This document shows positions 36,741 through 45,558 of a DNA stretch of 64,000 nucleotides, piece after piece. The notes beneath the pieces were generated by a model. That model was not told the DNA's origin, searched no databases, and was given only the letters and a program-made list of their open reading frames with translations. Origin of the DNA: Halotia branconii CENA392 (lineage in GTDB: Bacteria > Cyanobacteriota > Cyanobacteriia > Cyanobacteriales > Nostocaceae); the NCBI RefSeq assembly GCF_029953635.1, contig NZ_CP124543.1:2831455-2895454 (forward strand), written 5' to 3'. Each line of letters starts with the position of its first letter. Positions within the stretch are counted from its first letter, which is position 1. The translations under genes and the position numbers were made by a program.

Positions 36741-37574
36741 TCAGCTTGATAAGGTTTCTAACTCTGGTCTTGGATATGTATTATCCCAATATTGGTTGCA
36801 TAAATCTGGCTTTTTCGGCGGATTGGCAGTATATGCAAAAAATAAAGTTGCTCTTTCTTGTGTGCGGATCGTTCCATGATGCAAAGCAATTTTCGGGTCT
36901 ACTATAATTACTGTACCTGCTTCACCTGGACAGGATTTCCAAGCAGATTCGGGAATAATTTTTTTTAGTTCTTCATCTGTAATGCCAACGTAACCTGCCT
37001 GCCAAAGTTTATAGTAAATGCGATAATAATTCAAACTCCATAGGGAAGTTAAAGATATTGGTAAATATTCAAAAGGTCCATGTTTTTTTTCTACATCTGT
37101 CAAATAGATGATAATTTTAATCATCCGTCGATCTTCAGAATCTTTATGCCATAGCAACGTGCCAAACTGTTGCTCATTAGGAAAATCTTTGCGTAAATGT
37201 ACGCCGTGAAAAATAATGGGAAGACCAATATATTTTTCGATGATATTGAGTAACCTTGGTTCATTTCCCCAGTTAGAAAATTCTGGTAAATCTGTGACTT
37301 GATAAATATGTGGCAATTTTTGGTTAAAATTGTCGTGATTTACCTTGGTCATTATGGATAATTGTTTCAATGCAGCTTGAAGTAATTCTGGAGTAGAATT
37401 TAAACCTAAATCTGCTAGTGTTGTAATATGAACACCCGATTTTTTGAGATTGTCTAAAATCAAGCGATCGCCTGACTCCAAAACAGGTAGTTTTTTGGCA
37501 TGATGCCAAAGTTTTTTTCTATAAACTAACTCAGAATTGAGTGCCGATAGTTTGCCTGTAATAGTTTTTAGCAT
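36741..37574 (-). CDS. phytanoyl-CoA dioxygenase (PhyH) family protein
   Basis: A 277-residue putative non-heme Fe(II)/2-oxoglutarate oxygenase. The iron-binding HxD is LLWHKDSEDRRM (about 140-151). The distal histidine lies in KIALHHGTIRT, followed by the 2-oxoglutarate arginine in QERATLFFAY. Family members hydroxylate small molecules, lipids or sugars. In this cluster it may tailor a sugar or lipid carrier. It lies 7 bp downstream of the GT2 gene and 59 bp upstream of the epimerase gene, so it is part of the same transcript. Confidence 0.82.
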   Translation of the reverse strand: MLKTITGKLSALNSELVYRKKLWHHAKKLPVLESGDRLILDNLKKSGVHITTLADLGLNSTPELLQAALKQLSIMTKVNHDNFNQKLPHIYQVTDLPEFSNWGNEPRLLNIIEKYIGLPIIFHGVHLRKDFPNEQQFGTLLWHKDSEDRRMIKIIIYLTDVEKKHGPFEYLPISLTSLWSLNYYRIYYKLWQAGYVGITDEELKKIIPESAWKSCPGEAGTVIIVDPKIALHHGTIRTQERATLFFAYTANPPKKPDLCNQYWDNTYPRPELETLSS

Positions 37575-37581
37575 GGCATGG

Positions 37582-38628
37582 CTACCTTGTTTTAATTATC
37601 GATTTACTATGAGGCGATCGCTTATGATAGTTAGTTCGCAATTCTTGTGCAGATGGCTCACTATTATCAAAGATTTGAAACTCTTTAAAAGCCACAATAT
37701 CAAAAGCCGAAATACTGACTAAAGTCAAAAAAGGAACTAATGTTTTGATGGCAGAAACAGGCCATCTTCTCAAAGCACCTAAAAAGACTTTTATGCTAAC
37801 TTCTTTAGAGTTGTGTAAAAGCATTTGCCTACAAAACTGCTTAGAATATCCGGCTTCTTCAAGTTTCAAAATAACTTCAGGGATGTGTTTGTATTGCATT
37901 AACAGTGCAGATTTAGGCTCTTTTTGCCAATAACTCACACCAACAATACATTCTAGATAAGTTTCCTTAGTGACAATTACATCACCATTGGCAGCACAAT
38001 AACCAGCTAAATATGCCAATGATATCCAATTGTTGGCAGCGTCTGGCCAAGATTGTAGAGCGCGTTTTACTAAGTCAGTACGATAAACAGTAGCAGTCAG
38101 AAAAATCACAGCACCAACACTTTTAGCAAAACAGTGTTCAAATATAGTTTTACCATCACTACTAGCATCTTCAATATCGGCATCAAACCAGCGATTACCA
38201 GTTATTGTTGGTGGATGTACTGGTTCACCAGTAATTTTATTTCTCCCAGAGAAGTTGAGAAATAATAATGATAATTCTTCATTTTCTTTGAGCTTATTAA
38301 TTACATAATTAACGGCTCTATCTTGAATAGGATCATCATCTCCAATTGTCCAAACATATTTTGTAGTTGCGGAATTTAGGCAGTACATAATATTTCTCAT
38401 TACGCCTAAATTTTCCGGATTTCTATTAGTTTTAAAAGAGATATCGCTCAGGTGTTGTTGCCACTTACTGATTACTTCTTGAGTATGATCAGTAGAACAA
38501 TTATCAGAAATTAAAATTTCGCAATCCAATTCAAAACCTTTGATAGCTTGAGCCAGCCATGCCAACTGTTTATCAAGTAACTCAGCACGATTATAAGTAG
38601 GTATGGCAATGGTCAACAATTTGTTCAT
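37582..38628 (-). CDS. family 2 glycosyltransferase
   Basis: A 348-residue GT-A enzyme. LTIAIPTYNRAELLDKQLAWLAQAIKGFELDCEILISDNCSTDHT gives the nucleotide-binding start. The metal motif is VWTIGDDDPIQDRAVNYVINKL (about 93-114). The second half is helical, with a hydrophobic segment near the C-terminus. The next gene (PhyH type) begins 7 bp downstream. Sugar specificity unknown. Confidence 0.88.
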   Translation of the reverse strand: MNKLLTIAIPTYNRAELLDKQLAWLAQAIKGFELDCEILISDNCSTDHTQEVISKWQQHLSDISFKTNRNPENLGVMRNIMYCLNSATTKYVWTIGDDDPIQDRAVNYVINKLKENEELSLLFLNFSGRNKITGEPVHPPTITGNRWFDADIEDASSDGKTIFEHCFAKSVGAVIFLTATVYRTDLVKRALQSWPDAANNWISLAYLAGYCAANGDVIVTKETYLECIVGVSYWQKEPKSALLMQYKHIPEVILKLEEAGYSKQFCRQMLLHNSKEVSIKVFLGALRRWPVSAIKTLVPFLTLVSISAFDIVAFKEFQIFDNSEPSAQELRTNYHKRSPHSKSIIKTR

Positions 38629-38713
38629 TTTTAAACCAACAGCTTGTTAAGTAACTAAACAGAATTAATTACACACCTTGTTTATCTGTTCTCTGTTCAC
38701 TTCTATGAGATGC

Positions 38714-38747
38714 TTCTTCCGAGTCAAAGTTTTTTGACTCGGAAGAA
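38714..38747. terminator. 15-bp perfect hairpin in HEP-like run
   Basis: Arms ttcttccgagtcaaa (38714-38728) and its complement (38733-38747) pair around a 4-nt loop, between the epimerase gene and the downstream GT2 gene. There is no T-run on the minus strand. It may be a processing, partial-termination or repeat element. Confidence 0.5.
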
Positions 38748-38787
38748 AGAACCAAATAAATTCGAGACTGCTAATCAGATAACTAAA

Positions 38788-39816
38788 TTACTTTTTCTTC
38801 CAAAAAAAATCTTGGTCAATTTGCTCAGTCCGAATTAGATACTCTAGCTGTTTTAACCGTGTGAAACCTCTAAATAAGAAAGTATCCTCAGTCATATCAA
38901 TTTGATTGAATAACTCAAATAGCTGTTGAGCGCCAAGTTGAGCATTCCAATCACACTTGAATCCAGGTAAGATAGTGTTGATTTTCTCGAAGGATACTCG
39001 ATAGCTGCGATTGTCTGCACCGTTATCACCAAAAGACAATTTACAACCAGGGAAACTATTGGCAATAATTTCGGCAATTTCTTTCACCCGATAGTTATTC
39101 GCCGTATCTCCGACATTGAAGATTTGGTTGTGAACAATGTCACGGGGTGCTTCAATCGCACACACGATTGCTTTACAAATATCTAATGCATGGACTAAGG
39201 GTCGCCAAGGCGTACCATCACTGGTCATTGCGATTTCTTTAGTAGTCCATGCCAACCCTGCCAAGTTGTTTAACACAATATCAAACCGCATCCTGGGGGA
39301 AGCGCCAAAAGCAGTAGCATTCCGCATAAAGGTAGGAGAGAAATCATCATCAGCTAAGAGTTTGACATCTCGTTCTACTAAAGTTTTACAGTCTGCGTAA
39401 GCTGTTTGGGGATTAATTGGAGATGTTTCTGTGACATCGCCTTCAGTCGCAACACCATAGACACTGCACGAAGACATATATATAAAGCGCCGCACACCCA
39501 TTGCTTTAGCTAGGTTTGCCAGACGCACTGAACCTAGATGATTAATTTCATAAGTGATATTAGGTGCTAATTGTCCGGTGGGGTCGTTGGAGAGTTCCGC
39601 CATGTGTACTACAGCTTCTACACCAGCCAACTCTTCAGGAGCAATATGGCGGATATCTTTATTAAGAGTTTTAGCTGTCACTTCAGTACCGTTGTACAGC
39701 CAACCAACTTTATAAAAACCAGTATCTACGCCGATAACTTCGTGTCCTCGTGCGATTAATAAAGGAGGTAATAATGAACCTAAATAGCCTTCTGTGCCAG
39801 TGACTAAGATTTTCAT
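38788..39816 (-). CDS. NAD-dependent sugar epimerase/dehydratase (extended SDR)
   Basis: A 342-residue extended SDR. The cofactor loop is VTGTEGYLGSLL at the N-terminus, with D31 (VIGVD) ending strand 2. The active site is SSCSVYG with the Y-x3-K motif in QTAYADCKTLVE. It acts on a nucleotide-linked sugar as epimerase, dehydratase or reductase. The C-terminal substrate domain differs from GalE and RmlB. It is co-oriented with the sugar genes of the cluster, with 97 bp (repeat-containing) to the acyltransferase gene upstream. Confidence 0.88.
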   Translation of the reverse strand: MKILVTGTEGYLGSLLPPLLIARGHEVIGVDTGFYKVGWLYNGTEVTAKTLNKDIRHIAPEELAGVEAVVHMAELSNDPTGQLAPNITYEINHLGSVRLANLAKAMGVRRFIYMSSCSVYGVATEGDVTETSPINPQTAYADCKTLVERDVKLLADDDFSPTFMRNATAFGASPRMRFDIVLNNLAGLAWTTKEIAMTSDGTPWRPLVHALDICKAIVCAIEAPRDIVHNQIFNVGDTANNYRVKEIAEIIANSFPGCKLSFGDNGADNRSYRVSFEKINTILPGFKCDWNAQLGAQQLFELFNQIDMTEDTFLFRGFTRLKQLEYLIRTEQIDQDFFWKKK

Positions 39817-39913
39817 GCTTGTAAATTTTTGTGTGGCGATTAGTATCAGTCATCAGTTATCAGCCATCAATCAAAAGACACTTGATAACTGTTCACTGTT
39901 CACTGTTTACTGT

Positions 39914-40612
39914 TTAATGATTTCGTTGACCAATTACCTTAGCAGGTACACCAACTGCTATGGAGTAAGGAGGAATATTTTTATTGACAACTGCTCCTGC
40001 GCCAATGACACTACCGCGACCAATAGTGACACCATCTATGACTGTAACTCCATGACCCAGCCAACAATCATCCTCGATGACAATCCCTTTTCTAGTAACT
40101 CCTTGGTCAGCAATTGTCCGCAACGGATCTGCAAAAATGTGACCGTTACCATAGATGCCAGAATGAGCTGCAATCAGACAATTCTTGCCGATTTTGATGT
40201 TACCGTAACCAGTAATACAGGTATATAAACCGATGTATGTACCTTCACCAATTTCAATACAAGAATTTTGGAGTGTACCTAAATCGACACCACGTTCTAA
40301 AGTTACTCCAGAACCGAGAGAAATCCGATTGTTGGCTTCACCAAGTGTATTCAGCCGCACACCACTACAAATTTTGACTCTATCTCCGATTTCGATGCCA
40401 GCAGTACCGTAAAGTTTGACATCGGTTTCGATGCAAACAAATTTGCCGAACTGAGCAAAAATCTGTGGATAAAAGAGTTTTCTTAAGTGGACTCCTAAAG
40501 CAATTGTTGGTAGATATCCTAATAGTGTAGTTACAAAGACTTCTTTTAGGCGTGCCAATTTGGCAGGAATCATTAATAAATCACGATTCCATTTACCTGC
40601 TACGCTATTCAT
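39914..40612 (-). CDS. left-handed beta-helix acyltransferase
   Basis: A 232-residue hexapeptide-repeat transferase (WbbJ/maltose acetyltransferase type). Imperfect hexapeptides run from about residue 70 to 220 (IEIGDRVKICSGVRL, ISLGSGVTLERGVDLG, CIEIGEGTYIG, VIEDDCWLGHGVTVIDGVTIGRGSVIGAGAVV). The catalytic histidine is probably in WLGHGV or in LIAAHSGIYG. It should acetylate a sugar hydroxyl or amine of the polysaccharide or a precursor. STRR blocks flank it on both sides. Confidence 0.88.
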   Translation of the reverse strand: MNSVAGKWNRDLLMIPAKLARLKEVFVTTLLGYLPTIALGVHLRKLFYPQIFAQFGKFVCIETDVKLYGTAGIEIGDRVKICSGVRLNTLGEANNRISLGSGVTLERGVDLGTLQNSCIEIGEGTYIGLYTCITGYGNIKIGKNCLIAAHSGIYGNGHIFADPLRTIADQGVTRKGIVIEDDCWLGHGVTVIDGVTIGRGSVIGAGAVVNKNIPPYSIAVGVPAKVIGQRNH

Positions 40613-40654
40613 AGTATTTATTTTCAGCAGTAATGCTATGTATACGCTACGCGG

Positions 40655-40872
40655 GTCAGTTGTTAGTTGTCAGTTGTCAGTTGTCAGCGATGCACTGAGT
40701 TTCGACACTTCGACAGGCTCAGTGCGGCGCTGCGCGGTAATCGAAGTGTTGTCAGTTGTTAGTTGTTAGTTGTTTTTGATCTGGTTTAATACCCTATTTC
40801 TTTGTGGTTGGGGGGTAATTTTAAAACATTTTTACCACTGACCACTGACTACTGACCACTAACCACTGACAA
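40655..40872. repeat. STRR arrays interrupted by a second repeat
   Basis: Heptamers of the gtcagtt/gttagtt type (40656-40686 and 40751-40772) are interrupted by a unit beginning gcgatgcactgagtttcgac and ending cggtaatcgaagtgt (about 40687-40750). A reverse-type array (ctgaccactgactac) lies at 40837-40870. Confidence 0.7.
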
Positions 40873-40876
40873 AATT

Positions 40877-42106
40877 CTATCCCCTGTCCCCTGCTGTAAT
40901 TACTACAGTCTCAAGATGTGACTGGTGAGGAATTTGAGCAACAATTGCTGTACCAATTTCTAAGGAAGAGGTAGCAGCTGGAGAAGGAGCATTGCAAACA
41001 TGGATAGAATTTTGACCAGGAACGATCAAAAAATCGTCTACCAAAGAGCCATCGTTCTTTAAAGCTTGAGCGCGAACTCCTGCATGGGTGGGTACTAAAT
41101 CTTGCGCTTGGACTTCGGGAATTAGTTTTTGCAAACTTCTGGTGAAGGCTGCTTTACTAAAAGAACGAATAATTTCTTGAATGCCTTCGTCAGCATGTTT
41201 TGCAGCTAGTTTCCAAAAACCGGGATAGGTGATGACTTCGGCAAGATCTCCTAAATTAAAGTCGGTTTTTTTGTAACCTTCGCGTTTGAAGCTAAGAACG
41301 GCGTTTGGTCCTGCATGAACGCTGTTGTCAATCATCCGGGTAAAGTGGACACCCAAAAAAGGGAAATCTGGGTTGGGAACCGGATAAATGAGAGTTTTCA
41401 CCAAATAACGTTTTTCTGGGGTGAGTTCGTAGTATTCTCCCCGGAAGGGAACGATTTTCGCTTGGGGTTCTGCCCTACCTAATTTAGCAACGCGATCGCT
41501 ATGCAATCCGGCACAATTGATCACAAAGCGAGTTTCAAAGCTGCCATTGTTTGTTTCTAATACCTGATTTTGACCGCTAGGAGAAATTTTTAGCACCTTT
41601 GTATTCAGGCGTAATTCTCCTCCTTGTTGTTGAATTAATTCAGCGTATTTGAGACAAACTTGCTTATAATTAACAATGCCAGTTGAAAAAACCCTAATTC
41701 CACCTACACACCTGACATGAGGTTCAATTTCTTTAACTGCTTCTGGGCTAATTTTTTGAACCTTAATACCATTCTCTAAACCGCGTTTATAAAGGTTTTC
41801 TAGACGTGGTAGTTCTTGTTCTTCAGTTGCCACAATTACTTTGCCGCAAACTTCATGGTCAATACCATGTTCTTGGCAAAATTCTACCATTGAGCGACTA
41901 CCGTCACGGCAGAATTTAGCTTTAAAACTCCCTGGTTTATAGTAAATACCAGAGTGAATTACTCCGCTATTGTTGCCGGTTTGGTGAAATGCCCACTGGT
42001 TTTCTTTTTCTAATACTAAAATGCGGGCATGAGGATAGCGTTTACCCAAAGCTAGCCCTGTAGATAGTCCGACGATTCCTCCACCGACAATAGCAAAATC
42101 AAACAT
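40877..42106 (-). CDS. lhgO: FAD-dependent oxidoreductase, L-2-hydroxyglutarate oxidase-like
   Basis: A 409-residue DAO-fold flavoprotein. The FAD-binding loop is DFAIVGGGIVGLSTGLALG at the N-terminus, and GNNSGVIHSGIYYKPGSFKAKFCRDG is the LhgO signature. Near the C-terminus HAGVRAQALKNDGSLVDDF and HVCNAPSPAATSSLEIG complete the fold. The family oxidises L-2-hydroxyglutarate to 2-oxoglutarate at the membrane. Here it sits between the CDP-glucose synthase and acyltransferase genes, so a sugar or hydroxy-acid substrate used in the polysaccharide is also possible. The Anabaena HEP island has a gene of the same type in the same position. Confidence 0.85.
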   Translation of the reverse strand: MFDFAIVGGGIVGLSTGLALGKRYPHARILVLEKENQWAFHQTGNNSGVIHSGIYYKPGSFKAKFCRDGSRSMVEFCQEHGIDHEVCGKVIVATEEQELPRLENLYKRGLENGIKVQKISPEAVKEIEPHVRCVGGIRVFSTGIVNYKQVCLKYAELIQQQGGELRLNTKVLKISPSGQNQVLETNNGSFETRFVINCAGLHSDRVAKLGRAEPQAKIVPFRGEYYELTPEKRYLVKTLIYPVPNPDFPFLGVHFTRMIDNSVHAGPNAVLSFKREGYKKTDFNLGDLAEVITYPGFWKLAAKHADEGIQEIIRSFSKAAFTRSLQKLIPEVQAQDLVPTHAGVRAQALKNDGSLVDDFLIVPGQNSIHVCNAPSPAATSSLEIGTAIVAQIPHQSHLETVVITAGDRG

Positions 42107-42176
42107 TGGTATTATTACACTTGAAATTACAAAAAAGTTAAAAATTAAGAATTATATTTAATTCATAACTTTCTTT

Positions 42177-42950
42177 CTACCATACTTTCCAAGGGGCGCG
42201 ATCGCTTTTCCAGAGATCTTCTAAATAGTTTTTATCTCGTAAAGTATCCATAGGTTGCCAAAAGCCTTGATGTTTAAACGCCGATAACTGTTCCATATCA
42301 GCTAGCTTTTCTAATGGTTCTTTCTCCCAAACTGTGGAGTCATCAGCAATTAAGTTGATTACTTCTGGTTCCAAGACAAAATAACCACCATTAATCCAAG
42401 CGCCATCACCTTCAGGTTTTTCTCGAAAGCTGTGGATTTTTGTTTGTTCTTGTCCTAAAGAAATTGCCCCAAATCTTCCTGCTGGTTGAACTGCTGTCAG
42501 TGTTGCTAAAGACTTTTGTTCTTTATGAAAGTTAATTAACTCTGTGATATTGACATCACTCACACCATCACCATAAGTAAAGCAAAAGGTGTCATTGCCA
42601 ACATGCTCCCAAACACGTTTTAAACGTCCACCTGTCAGGGTGTGATCACCTGTATTGACTAAGGTGACACGCCAGGGTTCGGCATATCCAGAATGCACAT
42701 TCATTTGGTTAAATCGCATATCAAATGTGACATCTGACATGTGTAAAAAGTAGTTAGCAAAGTACTCTTTAATGATGTACCCTTTGTAACCGCAACAGAT
42801 AATGAAGTCATTAATGCCGTGGGCAGAATAAATTTTCATTATGTGCCATAAAACTGGCTTACCGCCAATTTCAACCATCGGCTTTGGTCTGATACTAGTT
42901 TCTTCACTGAGGCGTGTACCAAGACCTCCAGCCAAAATCACCGCTTTCAT
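42177..42950 (-). CDS. rfbF: glucose-1-phosphate cytidylyltransferase
   Basis: A 257-residue nucleotidyltransferase making CDP-glucose from CTP and glucose 1-phosphate. AVILAGGLGTRLSEETSIRPKPMVEIGGKPVLWHIMKIY gives the nucleotide loop and the catalytic lysine region. FCFTYGDGVSDVNI supplies the metal aspartate, and GRFGAI and INGGYFVLEPEV follow. It is the first gene of the minus-strand polysaccharide run, 71 bp ahead of lhgO. CDP-glucose is the entry point to CDP-linked 3,6-dideoxy or branched sugars. The Anabaena 7120 HEP island begins with the same enzyme. Confidence 0.93.
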   Translation of the reverse strand: MKAVILAGGLGTRLSEETSIRPKPMVEIGGKPVLWHIMKIYSAHGINDFIICCGYKGYIIKEYFANYFLHMSDVTFDMRFNQMNVHSGYAEPWRVTLVNTGDHTLTGGRLKRVWEHVGNDTFCFTYGDGVSDVNITELINFHKEQKSLATLTAVQPAGRFGAISLGQEQTKIHSFREKPEGDGAWINGGYFVLEPEVINLIADDSTVWEKEPLEKLADMEQLSAFKHQGFWQPMDTLRDKNYLEDLWKSDRAPWKVW

Positions 42951-43294
42951 GCAATTACCTCGGAGATTTGCAGGGAATTATTATTTTGAATCAATCGGGA
43001 TGAAGAGGATGCACATGGATGAGCGAAAACTCAGTTTTAAATGTAGTTTTCTTCGTACATAATCTAACGGAAATTTTGAGCAGTTTTATAAAGTATAGGT
43101 AAATAAAAATCTGGGATGTGTAAAAGCTTTATGAATATCTCTAAAATGTCAAATTGCCTAAATTTAATAAATCAAAATGTTACCTAAAAAACAAATAGGA
43201 TTAGCTGGTGCTAACCCTATTTAAGAATACTTTCTACAATTTAAAGCAACAAACTACCAGTAATAAACTAGTGGCAAAGTTTACTAGTTTGTAA
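42951..43294. other. presumed promoter region of the polysaccharide operon
   Basis: This 344-bp gap separates the first polysaccharide gene from the end of the kinase-TPR gene. Apart from the terminator at 43194-43222 it is AT-rich with no gene. I found no perfect gtaN8tac site. The closest is gta-N10-tac at about 43032. Confidence 0.5.
43194..43222 (-). terminator. rho-independent terminator of the kinase-phosphatase-vWA operon
   Basis: A stem of about 13 bp (aaataggattagc / gctaaccctattt, one mismatch) with a 4-nt loop. On the minus strand it is followed at once by tttgtttttt. It lies about 70 bp after the stop of the kinase-TPR gene. Confidence 0.75.
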
Positions 43295-45502
43295 CTAATT
43301 GGTTTCTTTACTGTTCCAGATGTTAGAGTTGGGGAATAAAGCACTACATCTGGTTTCTACCATTACACACATACTACTAAGTGCTTGTTGGTAATTTTCT
43401 GTATCCTTTTGTTCCAGAGAAAGCTTGGCAGCTAATTGTAAATCTTCGATGGCTTTGCGATTATTTTGGTCTGATTCACTACCGCCATATTGCGAAAGTT
43501 CATAACGAAGCATACCGCGTTTGAGATAAACTTTAGCCAATTTATCATTGAGCAGTAATGCTTGGTCAAAGTCATTGATCGCTTTTTGGTATTCTTGAGC
43601 GTAATCGCTGCTATATTGAGCCATTTGATAGCGTACAGAGCCACGCTGAAAATAAGCTTCGACTTTGGCTGAATTGAGGTCAAGTGCCTGAGTAAAATCA
43701 GCAACTGCTAGTTTGTAATCTTTTAAAGATTCGCTGCTGTATTTAGCCATTTGCGATCGCACAACACCTCTTCTGATATAAGCTTCTGCTTCTTGATTGT
43801 TCAAGTACAGAGCTTTATTAAAGTCAGCGATCGCTTGTTTATATTCTCGATCAGGATCGTTACTATAATCAGCCAGCATGTAACGAGAATTACCTCGATT
43901 CACATAAGCTTTGACTTCTTGGGGATTGATTTGCAAAGCTTGGTTATAGTCTGCAAGCGCACCTTCATAATCTTTGAGGTTATAGCGAGCATTGCCGCGA
44001 TTAACATAAGCTTTGGAATTTGTCGGCTCTTGTTTGATGGCTTGGCTAAAATTTTCTACTGCTTGGTCATAGTCGCGTATTTGGTAAGCTGCATGTCCCT
44101 GTTTATAATAATCAGCAAAGCTGAGAGTAGGAGTTTTAACCTTGGGACGAGCAATCAAGGTTTGTTGGGTGTATGCATTTTGAGAAACAAATGGACGAGT
44201 AAATTTAACCATTACGTCCAAATAGCCCAACAACCCAAAACCTAGCAAGCAAAAAATCGCCGGGTAAACCTTCGCTTTGTGAGAACGTTTGTAAGGAGCA
44301 TAATTAGCGGTATTTCCTCTTTGCCAATAATTCCAGTGGTGCAACGGCATGACTGGTTGTGGCAAACGCGCAGGCTGGGGAACGTAACGCCTTTTTGGGA
44401 CTCTGCGCGGCTTGAGATGTTCTCTATTGGCGATCGCTTGTGGCGATGGGAATGGATCGCGTCCACCTAATCGGACGGTACGTTCACACCAAGGACAAGT
44501 GTTTAGGTGGTTGTTATAGCGATGTTGAGGATTGGTGGTGCAAGTAATTAGACTATCTTCTGCTTCTGCTAATGCCGACAGCCAATTTTGAGCGCTAGGA
44601 CGCAGTTGGGTATCGCTGTGACCATCTTCAAAACAACGCAAAAACAATTCTTGCAACTTAGGATGGAGAATTTCCCAAGCTGGGGCAATGGGAGTAGGGA
44701 GGTAAGGAACTTGCCGCTTACGACTGTAAGTAAAATGCCCCGCTGCAATTCGGGCTTCGTAAGGCGGTGGCTCAGGAATACCTTGAAATATTCCTGAAAA
44801 TGGGTGTGTACCTTCCATGAGAAGTTGAAATACCAGTACCCCTAAACCAAACAAGTCGTGAGCAATTTCGCGATCGTGTTGAGCAAAAATTTTGTTTTGC
44901 AGTTCTGGTGGGGTAAACTCTGGTTTACCCACTGGACAACGATAAACAACACTGTTGTCTAAGTCACGTACTTGAAAGGAGTCTGTGTCTACTAAGGTTA
45001 CAAGTGCTGTGTCACTAACCAAGATATTGGACTCGTTGACATCACCAACACAATAGCCACTGCTATGCAAAGCTGCAAAAGCGGCTGCTAAATTGCGAGC
45101 CGTGCGGAGTAGGTATTGATAATTGAATAAAGGGCAATGTTGGCGGCGAGTTCTGGGGTTGTAAAAATCGATGACAGGACGCATCCCGCGAATCCGCGGC
45201 ATGAGAAAGCCGATAATGCGATCGCTATTATTATCAGCAAACTCATCGCTAATATCTGCCGCCCGGAGTAAATCGAGAGGCCAAGCAATAGAAATATGCC
45301 CCAAGCTAGCCGTAGGATTTTCTGGCGGATTAGCCAGCATTGCCTGGAGTTTATAGGCGTGGGCAACGGTGGGCTTGTGATAAATTTTTGCTACTAGCTC
45401 ACTATCTGAGGGCAGAGCATAAATACAAGCTTCACCGCCACGACCTAAACTGACGCTGAGGTTGATGATTTCTGGGTTGGGAAGACAACGTAGTACCTGC
45501 AT
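43295..45502 (-). CDS. TerY-P type Ser/Thr kinase with zinc knuckle, TM and TPR repeats
   Basis: A 735-residue fusion. Residues 15-315 are a divergent protein kinase: GRGGEACIY glycine loop, K39 in VAKIYHK, catalytic loop CVGDVNESNIL in place of HRD, and VDTDSFQV (D172 or D174) in place of DFG. C321, H327, C336 and C339 (LNTCPWCERT) form a probable zinc knuckle seen in TerY-P triad kinases. A basic low-complexity linker and one TM helix (about 413-432) follow, then about six TPRs (455-700) with AYVNRGNARYNLKDYEGALADYN-type units. It forms an operon with the PP2C and vWA genes. The TPR part would lie on the other side of the membrane from the kinase. Confidence 0.85.
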   Translation of the reverse strand: MQVLRCLPNPEIINLSVSLGRGGEACIYALPSDSELVAKIYHKPTVAHAYKLQAMLANPPENPTASLGHISIAWPLDLLRAADISDEFADNNSDRIIGFLMPRIRGMRPVIDFYNPRTRRQHCPLFNYQYLLRTARNLAAAFAALHSSGYCVGDVNESNILVSDTALVTLVDTDSFQVRDLDNSVVYRCPVGKPEFTPPELQNKIFAQHDREIAHDLFGLGVLVFQLLMEGTHPFSGIFQGIPEPPPYEARIAAGHFTYSRKRQVPYLPTPIAPAWEILHPKLQELFLRCFEDGHSDTQLRPSAQNWLSALAEAEDSLITCTTNPQHRYNNHLNTCPWCERTVRLGGRDPFPSPQAIANREHLKPRRVPKRRYVPQPARLPQPVMPLHHWNYWQRGNTANYAPYKRSHKAKVYPAIFCLLGFGLLGYLDVMVKFTRPFVSQNAYTQQTLIARPKVKTPTLSFADYYKQGHAAYQIRDYDQAVENFSQAIKQEPTNSKAYVNRGNARYNLKDYEGALADYNQALQINPQEVKAYVNRGNSRYMLADYSNDPDREYKQAIADFNKALYLNNQEAEAYIRRGVVRSQMAKYSSESLKDYKLAVADFTQALDLNSAKVEAYFQRGSVRYQMAQYSSDYAQEYQKAINDFDQALLLNDKLAKVYLKRGMLRYELSQYGGSESDQNNRKAIEDLQLAAKLSLEQKDTENYQQALSSMCVMVETRCSALFPNSNIWNSKETN

Positions 45503-45558
45503 GATAAAATCACGGTTAACGGGGGTTATTTAAAATACCAAACTTGCAAAATCCTGGC

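Noticed and set aside
42951-43294. NtcA-binding site ahead of the HEP operon
   Set aside because: The best candidate is gta-N10-tac, two bases longer than the gta-N8-tac consensus.
45088-45366. Minus-strand 92-codon frame inside the kinase gene, and other antisense frames across confident genes
   Set aside because: They overlap well-supported genes in other frames and carry no domain or start signal of their own.
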